Shown here: positions 43,505-55,595 of the stretch, piece after piece
Layout: every line of letters starts with the position of its first letter
How positions within the stretch are numbered: position 1 is the first letter of the stretch
NCBI GenBank assembly: GCA_036245525.1
Contig: BTPG01000002.1
Location: 122,126,451-122,190,450, forward strand
DNA from: Semisulcospira habei
Taxonomy: Eukaryota > Mollusca > Gastropoda > Semisulcospiridae
Reading direction: 5' to 3'
Length of the DNA stretch: 64,000 nucleotides
The notes under the pieces: generated by a model
The model's database searches: none
Told to the model about the DNA's origin: nothing
Seen by the model: only the letters and a program-made list of their open reading frames with translations
Made by a program: the position numbers and the translations under genes

Positions 43505-43660
43505 TGATTCAGATTCAGATTCAAGTTTATTCAAAACCCCTTTGAGAGTACATGAATCACATTAAAACAAAAGAAATATTAACGTTTACATATAAGCGAC
43601 GGTAAAAGTGCAATAAATTGTTGTACAGACAGTGACAACCACAGACAAAGTAGGCGAAGA
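43505..43660 (-). repeat. possible LINE 3'-end fragment
   Basis: The GATTCA hexamer is repeated (43507-43524), followed by AGTTTATTCAAAA. This looks like the reverse complement of a CR1/L2-type 3' end with a short tandem tail. No RT remains to confirm it. Confidence 0.4.
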
Positions 43661-43674
43661 GCAGTCTGCGTCTA

Positions 43675-43835
43675 GTGACAGGGAAGGGCCCAACGTCTTA
43701 TTGTGTCCTACAGCTGAGGGGACGCTTCCGACTTCAAGGACCTCTGTGACGCCAGGAAAGTTTAAAGTGTTAATTAAGCTCGCTGCAGATTAATGCATTA
43801 TTATGGAGCACTCCGGCGAAGAAACGTTAACACAT
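43675..43835 (+). repeat. ~155-bp direct repeat, right copy
   Basis: See 42715-42875. It is followed at 43833 by the palindromic CATTCGAGACGTGCCGCATC start of the small MITE found at 16796. Confidence 0.9.
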
Positions 43836-44190
43836 TCGAGACGTGCCGCATCCGGATACACGACTTTATGTTCGTAACGCTATTACGCTTGTCAACAGGC
43901 GCCTCAGTCTGAGAAACAGTGAGTTCTCGGTCCAGTTGCATGAGTGAGAATAAGTCCTGCGCCAGTCACATGCAAATGACCCCAGCTGCTGCCTCCGTAC
44001 TGAAATGTCCCGGCCTTGCAAGTTGAATGAGTGCTGAAGAATTCAAACTGATGTGCTGAAAGACACGTCAGCACTGAGTCGATTTGTAAATGTCACGGCG
44101 AGAAGCTCTGTTGGTGATCGTGGGCCAGGTGTAACTCAGTCATGCAGTAGACCATTTGATCGTGATGATTAATTTTTATGTTAACGGATC

Positions 44191-44406
44191 TTAACTCATT
44201 CTACCCCAGACACACCACAGCAAAATAAGGATCGACCATGATAGTTCAAGGGTGATACCAGAATAGCTTGGCGCCTATGGGCGCCAAGCTATTCTGGCAT
44301 CACCCTTGAACTATCATGGTCGATCTGTGTCCTGCACTAGAGTGCAGTCTCATCAGAAAACGATGGCAAAATTTGGGGATTTCGATATTGGGGTAGAATG
44401 AGTTAA
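44191..44406. mobile_element. MITE family A, copy 9
   Basis: TTAACTCATTCTACCCC and GGGGTAGAATGAGTTAA with the hairpin core centred near 44282. Compared with copy 1 the sequence outside the core is inverted (GGATCGACCATG before the core and GTCGATCTGTGTCCTGCA after it). Confidence 0.9.
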
Positions 44407-44792
44407 AGCAATCCGGCTGCTCCAGGGCTGGCTTTGATTGACAATATTCGCTGATACAACTAGTTATCAATATTGTCCTCATTCCTATCGGGCATGTCTG
44501 CCATTCTCTTCACAATCCACGTGTGTAGGCACATTCTACAAAGGGGTGCTGCTGCTCTTCATTGCCGTGCACAACGGGTGAACTCTTCAAGTCAACTTGC
44601 AAAAGACGAGAAGAGCAGCAGTTGCCGTAAAGTCGGTCAGTGGTCTTCGTTTTACGACATTCAAACTTCGCAATTCAAGCACTACCCTTAAGTGCGTGCA
44701 GCATTATTGTTATACATACTAAGAACATTTATAAAGGAGATTATGATATTGCCAAACAATAACCCTTAATTTTAGGTCTGGAGCAGGCCCCT

Positions 44793-44998
44793 TTAACTCA
44801 TTCTACCCCAACACCGAACTGAATCCCCAAATTTTGCCGTTGTCCTCTCAAGATTGCATTGCAGTGCAGGACACAGGACCATGATAGTTCAAGGGTGATG
44901 CCAGAATAGCTTGGCGCCCAAGCTATTCTGGCATCACCCTTGAACTATCATGGTCGATCCATATCTTGCTGTGGTGTATCTGGGTTAGAATGAGTTAA
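44793..44998. mobile_element. MITE family A, copy 10
   Basis: Same termini; the core loop is reduced so the arms meet at TTGGCGCCCAAGC. It lies in a segment that is paralogous to the flank of the copy at 57603. Confidence 0.9.
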
Positions 44999-45418
44999 GG
45001 GTAGTACCCGGCTAAAGCAACCGTGTTAGTGCCGGCAATCAACGGTGAATAGTTCACAATATCTACTTTGTAAATGTTCTTTTGGTAAGTCTAAGTCTTT
45101 TGGTAAGTCATGCTGGACAAAAAGCCGTTTGTTGGACGTCTGAATGTCGTACGACAGATTTTGGGTCTACTCTTCTTCTCCTGTGTACTAGGGGCGGTTA
45201 AGGGTAGCACACCTCTGATGCGTGTGCCTACTCACACGGATTGCAAAAAAGGACAGAGAAGTCTGTGGTCAGGCAAGACAACATTCTCAGACTCAGTCCC
45301 TTGTAGTTATTCTGGATGTTTGTTAGTCGACAAACACAGCCCGCCCTGGATGTTGTGACTTTTAACATGAACGCCTCATGAGGTATCACTGGCCGACTTC
45401 AATGGAAATGAAAATAGT

Positions 45419-45419
<1 letters not shown>

Positions 45420-45512
<93 letters not shown>
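45420..45512. repeat. (TC)n microsatellite
   Basis: About 92 bp of CT/TC. A second TC tract lies about 145 bp further on. Confidence 0.97.
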
Positions 45513-45517
<5 letters not shown>

Positions 45518-45652
45518 TGTATGCGTGTGTGTGACGTTTATTATTAGTTAGTTTTTGTTGTTTGGTTGGTGTTCCTTAAGTAGCTTAGCAAGGACAGATT
45601 GTAAGAAAGGCCTGCGCGCCTACTATCTCAATCCTTGGAAAATAAAGTTTCG

Positions 45653-45867
<215 letters not shown>

Positions 45868-46625
45868 CACTACCACCAACAACCAAAACAACAACAAATT
45901 GCAACGTTGCCTTTCCTACTTACGAAAACAGCTTGAGGGAGAAGACACAGTTATAGCCCGTTTTAGAAAAGCTTTGCCTTGTGGTTTTTCTTTTCTTCTT
46001 CTTTTGAATACAGATGATTTCATGACAACTCGAAGAAGAACACATGATCGCCAAACTTAGCCCTGTTTTATTTAAATTTTCCTTTAGTCCTGACCACACT
46101 GGTCGGTTTAACTGCTGTCCTTTTGTAATTTTGAACATGACATATATGTAAGTTAAGCCTGCTAAACCGAGCCCCAAAAGGAAACAATGGCACATATTTA
46201 TTCATGTGAAATTCACTCTCTCAACAGCGGATGCTTAATACGTATTTTGGTCTTGCAAGGCGTCTGATCCGAGTATAGCCTGTCATAGTTTCAGCATCGG
46301 TGCAGATCAGTGGTCACTGAGGCCTGAACATGGTATACATATATTTCAATTTCTAAGTAGGCCGTCTTTGTGATCTCCCGAGGCTAAACAGTTTCGTTGA
46401 AGCCGACCAAACTTTCAAATAAATTAGGTCAAATGTTGTATGATCACGTTCTGTTCTCTGTGTTGTTCTGAAATATGTTTTGTAGTAAAGTTCTTTAGAG
46501 ATTAAAAAAACAAACAACGCACAATGCAAACATACCGCAAATGGACTATACAGCCTTCTCAGTTGTGTGGTACCTGTTTTGTGATACTTAGTCACAATTG
46601 TGCATTGTTCGAACTATTATGCCTT

Positions 46626-46760
46626 TTAACTTTTCAGCCCTGACACACTACAACAAGCCATGCACCGATTACGATAGTTGAAGGGTGGTGACAGAATAGC
46701 CTGACAACAAAAGGCGCCAAGCTAATTTGGCGGCATCACTTTAACTATATAATTTCCTAA
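46626..46760. mobile_element. MITE family A, copy 11 (degenerate)
   Basis: TTAACTTTTCAGCCCTGACA matches the variant terminus of copy 5. The core has GTTGAAGGGTGGTG and AGGCGCCAAGCTAATTTGG. Confidence 0.65.
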
Positions 46761-46786
46761 CTCTGGACGCGGCCTCAGCTGTTGTT

Positions 46787-46894
46787 GTTTTTTTTTTTTT
46801 TTTCTTTCTTTCTTTCTTTTTTTTTTTTTTTTGGGGGGGGGGGAGGAGCGGGGGGGGGGGGGGGGCGGAGGGGAGGGGAGGGGGGGGGGGGGGG
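46787..46894. repeat. poly-T / poly-G tract
   Basis: T-rich run with TTTC units followed by a G-rich run with single A and C interruptions. G-runs this long can form quadruplexes. Confidence 0.9.
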
Positions 46895-47055
46895 TGTCCT
46901 AGGACTGATGCCGCAATACCATGGTATACGCTTGGTTTACGAGCTAATCATTTCCTTAAACTGGTATAAGTGTTTTCTAAGAACAACTCCGAATACTGCA
47001 AGGAATATCGCAGTTTGTGATAACTTTGCGGACTACTTGAGTACCGTCCTATTGC

Positions 47056-47108
47056 CGCGAAAAAAGGCCATCGGGCCGACGTCGGCCCGATGGCCTTTTG
47101 CGCATTTG
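47056..47108. mobile_element. MITE family C core, copy 4 (short)
   Basis: AAAAGGCCATCGGGCCGACG directly joined to CGTCGGCCCGATGGCCTTTT; the long GC-rich loop is missing. Confidence 0.85.
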
Positions 47109-47261
47109 GGTAATGGAACTTGAGTCAAATGAAAAAAATAAACTTACCGACTTATGTACCCACGCGTATATTTTCACTCCCCAAACCGCTAGTTGTCTTC
47201 AACGATGTTTCTTTCCAGTTCACACTTTACAGACGACTGGTGTTGGTCGTCTGCCCTACAC

Positions 47262-47569
47262 CACTGGCTTGACCTAGCTCTCCTGGTGTGATCTGAATGT
47301 CGTATCACTGGCTTGACCTAGCTCTCCTGGTGTGAGCTGACTGTCGTATCACTGGCTTCACCTAGCTCTCCTGGTGTGATCTGACTGTCGTATCACTGGC
47401 TTCACCTAGCTCTCCTGGTGTGATCTGACTGTCGTATCACTGGCTTCACCTAGCTCTCCTGGTGTGATCTGACTGTCGTATCACTGGCTTCACCTAGCTC
47501 TCCTGGTGTGATCTGACTGTCGTATCACTGGCTTCACCTAGCTCTCCTGGTGTGATCTGACTGTCGTAT
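47262..47569 (+). repeat. 44-bp minisatellite, 7 copies
   Basis: Unit CACTGGCTTCACCTAGCTCT followed by CCTGGTGTGATCTGACTGTCGTAT. Seven units fit exactly (308 bp). The last four to five units are identical; the first two carry G for C and single changes. Confidence 0.97.
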
Positions 47570-47706
47570 GCACTGCGGTAAACAGTACGACCGAGTCAGT
47601 CAGACGACACCTTATAGGCGCTTGTCGAAAGGTGATATGTATTTATATTATGCACTCCATAAAGTGCTTCCTTCTTTGACACACGTATTGTTATATTGAT
47701 GTTAGA

Positions 47707-48127
47707 TGGGGCAGTCCGTGGCGCAGTGGTTAAGGCGCTTGCCACCAATGCTAAAGGTGCGAGGTTCGATACCGGGTTGCGGCGTTGGACATTTCTCCTC
47801 TAGCAAGTGTCACCGTTAATTCGGGCGGACCGTTGGGGGTTCTTTCTCGGGGTACTCTGGCTCTTCCTCCCCTTCCCCTGTGGTACCGGTTTCAGGCCAC
47901 GTTATAAATTTCAAATACAAGCGATCAAAATTTTCGAAACCTCAGTAGCTGAGCTGACCACTCGCACAACGCGAATGTTCTGTGTTTGTCTTGTACTGTG
48001 GTTGTCTTCAGAGTGAATGTGTGTGTATCACGTGAGCGTGCGTGTTGGGTTCAGTTCTCTGAGCTTTGAGCCGATTCGCAGAATTGGGTAATGCGCTTAT
48101 ATAATAACCTATTATTATTATTATTAT
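47707..48127 (+). mobile_element. tRNA-derived SINE with (ATT)n tail
   Basis: Pol III promoter boxes: GGCGCAGTGGTTAAGG (A box, about 47720) and GGTTCGATACC (B box, about 47763). The body is about 330 bp and ends ATGCGCTTATATAATAACC before (ATT)n. The tRNA-like head is not a working tRNA gene because the acceptor and anticodon arms do not pair well. Confidence 0.82.
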
Positions 48128-49030
48128 ATTGTATAACAAGCAAATTAATATTCATGAATTTGCTTGATATACGTTACTTCCCCAAATCCCTTGCGCGCCA
48201 AGAAGAGATCTTGATGATACTTGCATTTTTCAAAACGGAAACGCGACATTTTTTTTTTTTTCATATTGCAGCATTAACAAGCTCCTTACGTGTAGTAGTA
48301 ATGAAATACTTCTTAGTGTGTACGGCGAACGCTCGAAATGTATGTCCTATACATGCCCACGAATGGAGAACTGACGCCAGCAAACGTGCTAGTCGCTGCA
48401 CTGACTAGCGAAATTGACGAGATGTCAGCTGTCAGATGTCAGTTCAAAGGATAGTGCGCAAAGGCCTTGACCTCCAAAAACTATCTGCAATAAGGATACT
48501 CCACTTCAGTCTTAACAGAGGCTCAGATGCAACAGAAAGTTGATCGCTTAGATTAACTACTCAAAACGCTTAAATTTGCGACTTTTGGTTCTTCCCTAAA
48601 CGGAAAATGAGGCTGGCAGGACGGAGTATTCATGCATCCAGAACCTAGCAAAAGCCGTAACTTCACAAATGCGACCTTGACCTTCATCAAAATACCACAT
48701 CGCCTTTGAATCTTGCCTGAAGTACCTGAAAGTTTGCACAAAGAGTGGAGGATAGTGCTATTATAAACGTGCAAATATCAAGTAAATTGCGCCAACGGTT
48801 TCGGTTTTACGGCACAACTATCATTACTCTCTGATCATACCTCGTATATATTCATTTTCACAGACACGTACAGTTTGAATATAAAGAAAAAATACTTATT
48901 TTGAATTAACCCCTACAGTGCAGACTGTGTTCCTGCAATCTTAGTTAATTCAGCAGCAAAAAACAAAACACACACAAAAACAACAACAAAAACAACCTAG
49001 ATGTCTCAGGAACATGGACTCAGAGGAGGC
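48128..49030. other. spacer without recognisable genes
   Basis: AT-rich sequence with a T-run near 48249. Short ORFs only, none with a motif or context. Confidence 0.6.
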
Positions 49031-49137
49031 AGCAAGAGGTATAGATCCTCATGAGCCCCCGCAGTTGCAGGGGGTCGTGAGGATATACCTTATGTGGTTG
49101 GGTGGTATTCAAATTCCCTCGGTACTGAACGAGTTAA
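49031..49137. mobile_element. MITE family D, copy 5
   Basis: GCAAGAGGTATAGATCCTCA with the right arm partly changed (GGATATACCTTATGTGGTTG). The right end GGTACTGAACGAGTTAAA carries TTAA. Confidence 0.8.
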
Positions 49138-49240
49138 AATTATCTGGCTAATGGTGGCAGTCAGAGCCCTGAACTATGTTCCTGCTAGGTTTCATTTCTT
49201 GCGGCTTGATTTTCCCCTGTTTTATCTCGCTTTTGTTTAT

Positions 49241-49309
49241 AGTTCAAGGGTGGTGTCGGAATAGCTTGGCGCCTACAGGCGCCAAGCTATTCCGACACCA
49301 CCCTTGAAT
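49241..49309. mobile_element. MITE family A core, copy 12
   Basis: Perfect hairpin with the arm variant GGGTGGTGTCGGAATAGC on both sides, tip GGCGCCTACAGGCGCC. Confidence 0.9.
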
Positions 49310-49675
49310 TCTAGGTGTTCATATCTGTTTTACTTGAGGATAACTGTTTAGAAGGTCCGTTAGTTGGCGTTTGCGGCATGGTCGCTTGCCAGCTTTCCTT
49401 TAGTGGATTTATCCGAGTGTCCCGTGTAAGCGGGGTGTTGAGTGGGTCTGTATTTCTTTTAGCTGTTCTCTTTTATCCGAAACAAAACTGCAGCCAACAG
49501 AACGTATTTTGAAGAAAACAAAGCACCGCCCACGAGCAGATCAGTTCTCCTTTTTTTTAAAAAATAAGATACATTTCGCCTACTAGCCTGAGCAAAGAGA
49601 ACCCTGGCTGATCTTTTTTGTGTGTATCATGAAACATTTGTTTTCTGCTCGACTGTTTTGTTTTTCCGTGTGTTT

Positions 49676-49793
49676 CCCCCCCCCCCCCCCCCCCCCTTTC
49701 TTTCTGCGTCCGTGTGGGCATAACCCAGCCCTTAGGGCTGTCTGCAATTACGCATGGCCACTAATGTGGCATGGACGTTAACCCCTTAATTGC
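49676..49793 (+). repeat. C-run and SINE 3' fragment
   Basis: C-run at 49677-49696, then GGCATAACCCAGCCCTTAGG ... GTGGCATGGACGTTAA, which resembles the 3' part of the SINE at 53519 (CATAACCCGCCCGTCAGGGC ... GTGGACGTTAA). Confidence 0.6.
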
Positions 49794-50115
49794 CAAGAAA
49801 AATGAACGCGATCTAACTGCAAGAGACCATAGGGGCCTGACGAGTGAAGCTTTGACTAAATGCAAATCCGCTGCGCCACCGGGTGCGCGCCACCGCGTCC
49901 ACTAGCTCAATTCAAAACACATATTCTGAATTGAGCTAGAGGACGCGGTGGCGCGCACCCGGTTGCGCAGCAAATTTGCATCGTCAAAGCACCACTCGTC
50001 AGGCCCCTATGCAAGACGTAGATCTTCATAAGTCCCCCGCGACTGCGGAGGCTCATGAGGATCTATGACTCTTACTGTGAGGCCACTGTGTGTCAATTTT
50101 CTTTGGACAGTTGTG
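49788..50115. mobile_element. MITE family D, copy 6, split by a nested foldback
   Basis: Left half starts TTAACCCCTTAATTGCCAAG and reaches CTGCAAGAG; the right half resumes GCAAGACGTAGATCTTCATA. The foldback at 49832-50010 lies between them. Confidence 0.8.
49832..50010. mobile_element. nested foldback, ~80-bp arms
   Basis: Arms ATAGGGGCCTGACGAGTG and CACTCGTCAGGCCCCTAT, continuing through GCGCCACCGCGTCC and GGACGCGGTGGCGC. Its insertion inside family D may have duplicated GCAAGA. Confidence 0.88.
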
Positions 50116-50617
50116 GTCGGTTTGGTCGTTCAGCGAACACGTAAGTCAGAAAAAAACAACTTATGTACGTCCATTTGCAGGGAAGGTGTTAAACCCAACC
50201 AACCAACCCAACCAACAAAAAAGGGCGTCTGCTGCATGTCATGTTCATCTAATCAGCTGCTTAACAAACGCATGCACTAACTGTGAGCTACTAAAGATGT
50301 CCCGCCACCATGGGCCAAGGCTCAAATGTTTGACTTTGCTTAGGGGCGTAATACACTGACGCTATCTGCCACAGTCCACACCGTGCCAATGCTAGCTGCT
50401 GGTTTGCGGCCGCTTAATCTAATCACCAGTTTATCTTTATCACACACATGACTGGTTTTATGGCCTAATAAAACACCTGAATCTACACACTGTACACGTA
50501 CGCCTGAACAAAGGCACCCGTCAGCTTGGTCACTGAGCGCGTTGATGTCTCTCGGAGAAACCTAACAGATGTGTTACTCCCACTTGTCTATACATCGTTT
50601 ATGTGCGCCATACGTGG

Positions 50618-52797
50618 CCGCCCATCAGGCCCACCTAGCCCAGCCTTCCTGCCCTGTGAAGAAGTCTGCCCTCCGCCTTGTCTGCAGCAGTCTCCAGCGC
50701 AAGCTCAGAGATCTCCAGAATGAGTGGTGGACCAGACTTGCACAGAGGACCCAGCTTTGCGCTGACAATGGTGACTACAGGGGCTTCTACGAAGCACTGA
50801 AAGCAGTGTATGGCCCCAGACACCTGGTACAAAGTCCCCTGCGAAGCGCGAATGGCCAGGCACTCCTCACAGATAATACCTCCATCTTGAACCGCTGGTC
50901 GGAGTACTTTCAGAGCCTCTTCAGCGCTGAGCGCACTGTTCAAGAAGCAGTCGTCCTACAAATCCCACACCTCCCAGTAAAGGTTGAATTGGACGAACCG
51001 CCCACCGCTGAAGAGACCCTCACGGCCATCCACCAGCTCAAGAGTGGCAAAGCAGTAGGCATTGATGGAATACCACCAGAGATCTGGAAACATGGAGGCG
51101 CAGCACTGCACAACAAGCTCCATGACCTCTTTCTCTGCTGCTGGGAGGAAGGAACACTACCAAAGGATCTTCGTGATGCTGTCGTTATCACCCTGTACAA
51201 GAACAAAGGCGAGAAGTCAGACTGTTCCAACTATCGGGGAATTACCCTGCTGTCCATTGCTGGGAAAATTCTTGCAAGGCTGCTCCTGAATCGGCTGGTA
51301 CCTGCCATCGCTGAAGACCACCTCCCAGAGGGCCAGTGTGGCTTCAGAGCAAACAGGAGCACCGCCGATATGGTCTTTGTGCTGAGACAGCTTCAGGAGA
51401 AGTGCCGCGAGCAGAACAAAGGGCTGTACGTAACGTTTGTCGACCTAACAAAAGCGTTCGACACTGTGAGCAGGCAAGGCATGTGGCAGATCCTGGAGCG
51501 ACTTGGCTGTCCCCCAAAGTTCCTCAGCATGATTGTCCAGCTACACGAGGACCAGCAAGGCCAGGTCAGACTCAACAATGTTCTCTCAGAACCATTCCCT
51601 ATTCTCAACGGCGTAAAGCAGGGCTGCGTGCTGGCACCGACCCTCTTCACCATCTTTTTTTAGCATGATGTTGAAGCAGGCCACAGTAGACCTCGATGAT
51701 GACGATGCAGTGTACATCAGGTATCGTCTCGATGGCAGCCTGTTCAATCTCAGACGACTGCAGGCCCACACGAAAACCCTAGACCAACTGATTCGTGAGC
51801 TGCTTTTTGCTGATGATGCTGCCCTCGTTGCACACACAGAGGGAGCCCTGCAGCGCGTCACGTCCTGCTTCGCAGACGCTGCCCAGCTCTTTGGACTCGA
51901 GGTCAGTCTGAAAAAGACAGAGGTCCTCCATCAGCCGGCACCCAAGACAGTGTATCACCCTCCTCACATCACCATTGGCGAGTCTGAACTAAAGTCAGTG
52001 CACCAGTTTACTTACCTTGGCTGCATTATCACGTCGGACGCCAAGCTGGACAGGGAGCTTGACAGCAGGCTGGCAAAAGCGAACAGCGCTTTCGGGCGAC
52101 TTTTCAAGCGGGTGTGGCACAATCAACAGCTGAAAACAGGCACCAAGATCAGCGTGTACAGAGCTGTGGTCCTCACCACCCTGCTGTATGGTTCCGAGTC
52201 CTGGGCCCTCTACCGCAGCCAACTACGACTCCTCGAACGTTTCCACAAGCGCTGCCTGCGTACCATCCTGGGCATTCACTGGAGTGACTATGTCACCAAC
52301 GTCGAGGTCCTTGAACAGGCTGAAACTGTGAGCATCGAGGCCTTGCTGCTGCGGACACAGCTCCGCTGGGCGGGGCATGTCTCCAGGATGGAGGATCATC
52401 GCCTACCAAAGATCACCCTGTTCGGCGAGCTTGCTACTGGACACCGTGACAGAGGGGCACCAAAGAAGAGATACAAAGACTGTCTCAAGAAGTCACTTAG
52501 TGCCTGCCAAATCGACCACCACCAGTGGTCCTCGCTTGCTGTGGACCGTGACACCTGGCGCTCCACCATTTACAAGGCAGCTGTCTCCTTTGAGGACTCT
52601 CGCAGAGCTAGCCTTAAGGACAAGCGGCTCAGGAGAAAAAACAGAGATGCCGCAACTCAGAACCCTGGCCATACCTTCCCCTGCAGCCACTGCGGTCGAA
52701 CCTGCCTGTCCCGGATTGGCCTCCGCAGCCACGAACAAGCCTGCAGACGTCGTGGGCAACTCCTATAAAATCTTCGTTCGCGAAGTCAAGCCAAGAG
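50618..52797 (+). mobile_element. RTE-like LINE family L1a, copy 2, 5'-truncated
   Basis: Begins within the linker before RT (CCGCCCATCAGG) and runs to the common 3' end AAGTCAAGCCAAGAG. The RT frame is open except for one extra T in a T-run at 51655-51661, which shifts the frame; the rest (51665-52768) is open to the zinc knuckle FPCSHCGRTCLSRIG. A short possible target duplication ACGTGG is at 50612 and 52798. Confidence 0.9.
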
Positions 52798-53518
52798 ACG
52801 TGGCCTTTGAACTATAGGCTGTAGGGTCCTAGTGCACTTTCTTATAATGACAATCTAATCATCTGATGACTACCGGACATCAGACATGATGAGTTTCAGC
52901 GCGGAAAAAAAAACAACATCGGCATTAGGACTAGTCATTGTGACTTCAGTTACGCCTCGCACCTCAAACTAATCATGAACCTACCACCGATTCACAGTCT
53001 GCGTGCAAGCTCGCGAGCTGAGTGGCTGTGGCATTTATTCAGATTAGACTCTCAAAGAAATGAAACCTATACTGATGTATGCATGCATCATGTATCCTTC
53101 ATGTATCCTTTGCTCTACATGCAAGCACTCGCTCACCCACACATCCCCCCACCCCCTATCCTCCCAACCATACCTCGTATTCCTGGGACTTATTTTATGA
53201 AACTCCGTAACGTAAAATAAACTACGCACACGCTCCGGCTTGTTGGGCTTGATGACTGATGACGTAAATGTACTTACCGTGTAAAATCAGTCATGATGAT
53301 CTGTCAGCTGGCCAGAACTTTTGAGGTCCGTACACCTTGCTTCCGTCCACGTCTTGTATCCGACTGGTCAAGACTGCAAACCTGTCTCAGCAGCTGCTGC
53401 GTTATGCCGTCGGTTTCCTCTTTCCCGCGTAAAGTTCTCGAACGCTCGTCGCGAAGTTCTACCGGCGCTGCTGGACAAACACTGCCTTAATAAGTCCGTA
53501 TTTAAACAGACACGCCAT

Positions 53519-53830
53519 AGAGTCCGAAATAGCTCAGGCGGTTAAACGTCGGAGCAGGAGAGCGAAGGGAATCGCCGGGTCGTGGGTTCGAATCCCGTCC
53601 CGGCCCCGGTAGCTGGACTCACAATCCAGGGAGAAAAACGGATTTGTTCAATATCATGTCCGTTGAAAGGTCCTGGTAAATCAAAGTGGCACAGTTGGAG
53701 TGCGCCTGAGTTGATCAGTGTTCAGGTCGTACTCCATAGGCAATAGATTTCCCTGTCCCCCATAACCCGCCCGTCAGGGCCGTCCATGATCACCTCGGTG
53801 CTGTGGACGTTAAACCCGAACTAACTAACT
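53519..53830 (+). mobile_element. tRNA-derived SINE with target-site duplication
   Basis: A box TAGCTCAGGCGGTTAA, B box GGTTCGAATCCC (53586), body to GTGGACGTTAAACCC and an (AACT)n tail. Flanked by exact 11-bp repeats AGACACGCCAT at 53508-53518 and 53831-53841. This is a young, complete insertion. Confidence 0.93.
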
Positions 53831-54014
53831 AGACACGCCATCAGCGTACAGGTTATGCTAGATGTAGGTCAATCCTTTCCATGCAGCAAGAGGTCTTCAG
53901 GCTGAAACGACCGTGACTGATCCGCCCGTGCACATTTGCGCGGGGGCCAGCCGCGATCGACGTCCATCCTAGGAGCTTTTGCTATGACCCACCATGCTGT
54001 AACAAGCTAATTAC

Positions 54015-54094
54015 CCAATTCGTCCGCCTCCGTTGGCCCGCGCACGGCCGTGCCGCGCGGGCCCCGGCGGCCGACATCGGCCTGATGGCCTTTG
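54015..54094. mobile_element. MITE family C, copy 5
   Basis: GCCTCCGTTGGCCCGCGCAC and GCGCGGGCCCCGGCGGCCGA arms. The left outer arm is eroded. Confidence 0.8.
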
Positions 54095-54171
54095 TAAACC
54101 ACAGTTTGGCTGACCAGCGCCTATGCAGTCCGAGCGGCGAGAGCCGACAGCCCCGGGACTATGAAAGTACA

Positions 54172-54177
<6 letters not shown>

Positions 54178-54206
<29 letters not shown>
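54178..54206. repeat. poly-T tract
   Basis: About 29 T in a row, directly 5' of the tandem TIR elements. Confidence 0.9.
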
Positions 54207-54208
<2 letters not shown>

Positions 54209-54222
54209 ACACCCTCACACAA

Positions 54223-54542
54223 TAGGGGTCGGGAAGTTCCCCGCGTTGCCTAGGAGCGTCGGCTGCCGCGCCGCCATCTTGACAGGACACGCTAGACTGG
54301 CGATAGACTTCAGATAGTAGCGAAGTAGTGTTTCAACACGTTTTTCTTCATGTTTCTTCTTCTTCGGAAACAAACAAAAGCGGTTTCCAATGGCGATGGC
54401 AAGACTTGCTGTTATTGCCTATAGCACGTCAGAACTTTCCTGACATTGTGCTGACAGCGATTTCCTGATGAGCGTATGACTCGCGTATCCTCTCAAGATG
54501 GCCGCCACGACTAGCGTGATGACGTCAGCTTTCCGTGCCCTA
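54223..54542 (+). mobile_element. tandem TIR element, unit 1
   Basis: About 320 bp starting TAGGGGTCGGGAAGTTCC. It matches unit 2 over its whole length. Both include CGCCATCTTGAC and GATGGCCGCCACGACTAGCG. The right terminus (GCTTTCCGTGCCCTA) is slightly eroded. Confidence 0.85.
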
Positions 54543-54889
54543 TAGGGCTCGGGAAGTTCCCCGCGTTGCCTAGGAGCGTCGGCTGCCGTGCCGCCATCTT
54601 GACTGAGAGGACGCGCTAGCCGGCCTGGCGATAGACTTCAGATAGTAGCGAAGTAGTGTTTCAACACGTTTTTCTTCATGTTTTTTCCTCTTTAAAAACA
54701 AACAAAAACAGATTCGGGTTAGCGGTTTCCTACGGTGATGGCAAGACTTGCTGTTATTGCCTATAGCTGGCACGTCAGGACTTTCCTGAGTTGTCCTGAC
54801 AGCGATTTCCTTATGAGCTTATGCGTCGCGTATCCTCTCAAGATGGCCGCCACGACTAGCGTAATGAGGTCAGCTTCCCGAGCCCTATA
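54543..54889 (+). mobile_element. tandem TIR element, unit 2
   Basis: Ends TAGGGCTCGGGAAG and CTTCCCGAGCCCTA are inverted repeats of 14 bp. No ORF. It directly follows unit 1, sharing the TATAGGG junction. Confidence 0.87.
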
Positions 54890-55020
54890 CCCCACGCACC
54901 ACACTGGTTGTCTCCTTGGATTCGTTGCGCGGATCAAGAGGAGACAACTAGTGTGCCCATGTACGGCCCGAGCCGCCGGGTTAGTTCGAGGCCGTTTAAG
55001 GTCCACGGTACCGAAGTGAC

Positions 55021-55205
55021 AATGGACAGCCCTGATGGGCGGGTTATGGGAGACAGGGAAATCCACTGCTTACGACCTGAACACTGATAAATTCAGGCGC
55101 ACTGCAACTGTGCCACTTTGATTTACCACTACCTTTCAACAGACATGCTATTGAACAAGCCCGTATTTTTTCCCTGGATGGGGTCCGACTACTTTTCAAG
55201 GGTTG
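55021..55205 (-). mobile_element. SINE fragment, reverse orientation
   Basis: Reverse complement matches the body of the SINE at 53519 (CCCATAACCCGCCCATCAGG, then a segment with GTCGTAAGCAG, GGCGCAC... and TGTTGAAAGGTAGT). The tRNA head is missing. Confidence 0.8.
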
Positions 55206-55595
55206 CACCCTAGCATCCAGTTGCATGAGTGACTGAGTTTAGTCCTGCGCCAGTCACTAAGCAAGATGCTCCGCTATAGCGGTACACCTTGCTTAGTGGC
55301 TGGAGCAAGACTAAGATCACTCATGCAAACGGTCCATGTCATGGTAAGACTTCCTCCATCCGAAATAGTGATGCAAATCTTTGCTGAGAGGCATGGATTC
55401 TCCAAAAACCCTTGTGGCTGCGGGAGCCCATGAATATCTGTGCTTCTCTCATCAGACAGCCGCTGTGGGATTGAAACCAGTGAGCACAAGGCACTGAAGC
55501 CGACGTTGGTTGCAGCTGGCTGACGTCGGCTCGAAGACCTTTTGCTACCAAGTGTTTTTCATCACAAGTCTATCAAAAGTTCAGCACTATAATAG

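Noticed and set aside
45110..45358. 82-aa ORF with a hydrophobic N-terminus
   Set aside because: Could pass for a signal peptide plus Cys peptide, but it lacks splice or family support and lies among microsatellites.
47707..47790. Functional tRNA gene
   Set aside because: A and B boxes are present but the cloverleaf does not close and the sequence continues into a SINE body with a tail; the same holds for 53519-53600.
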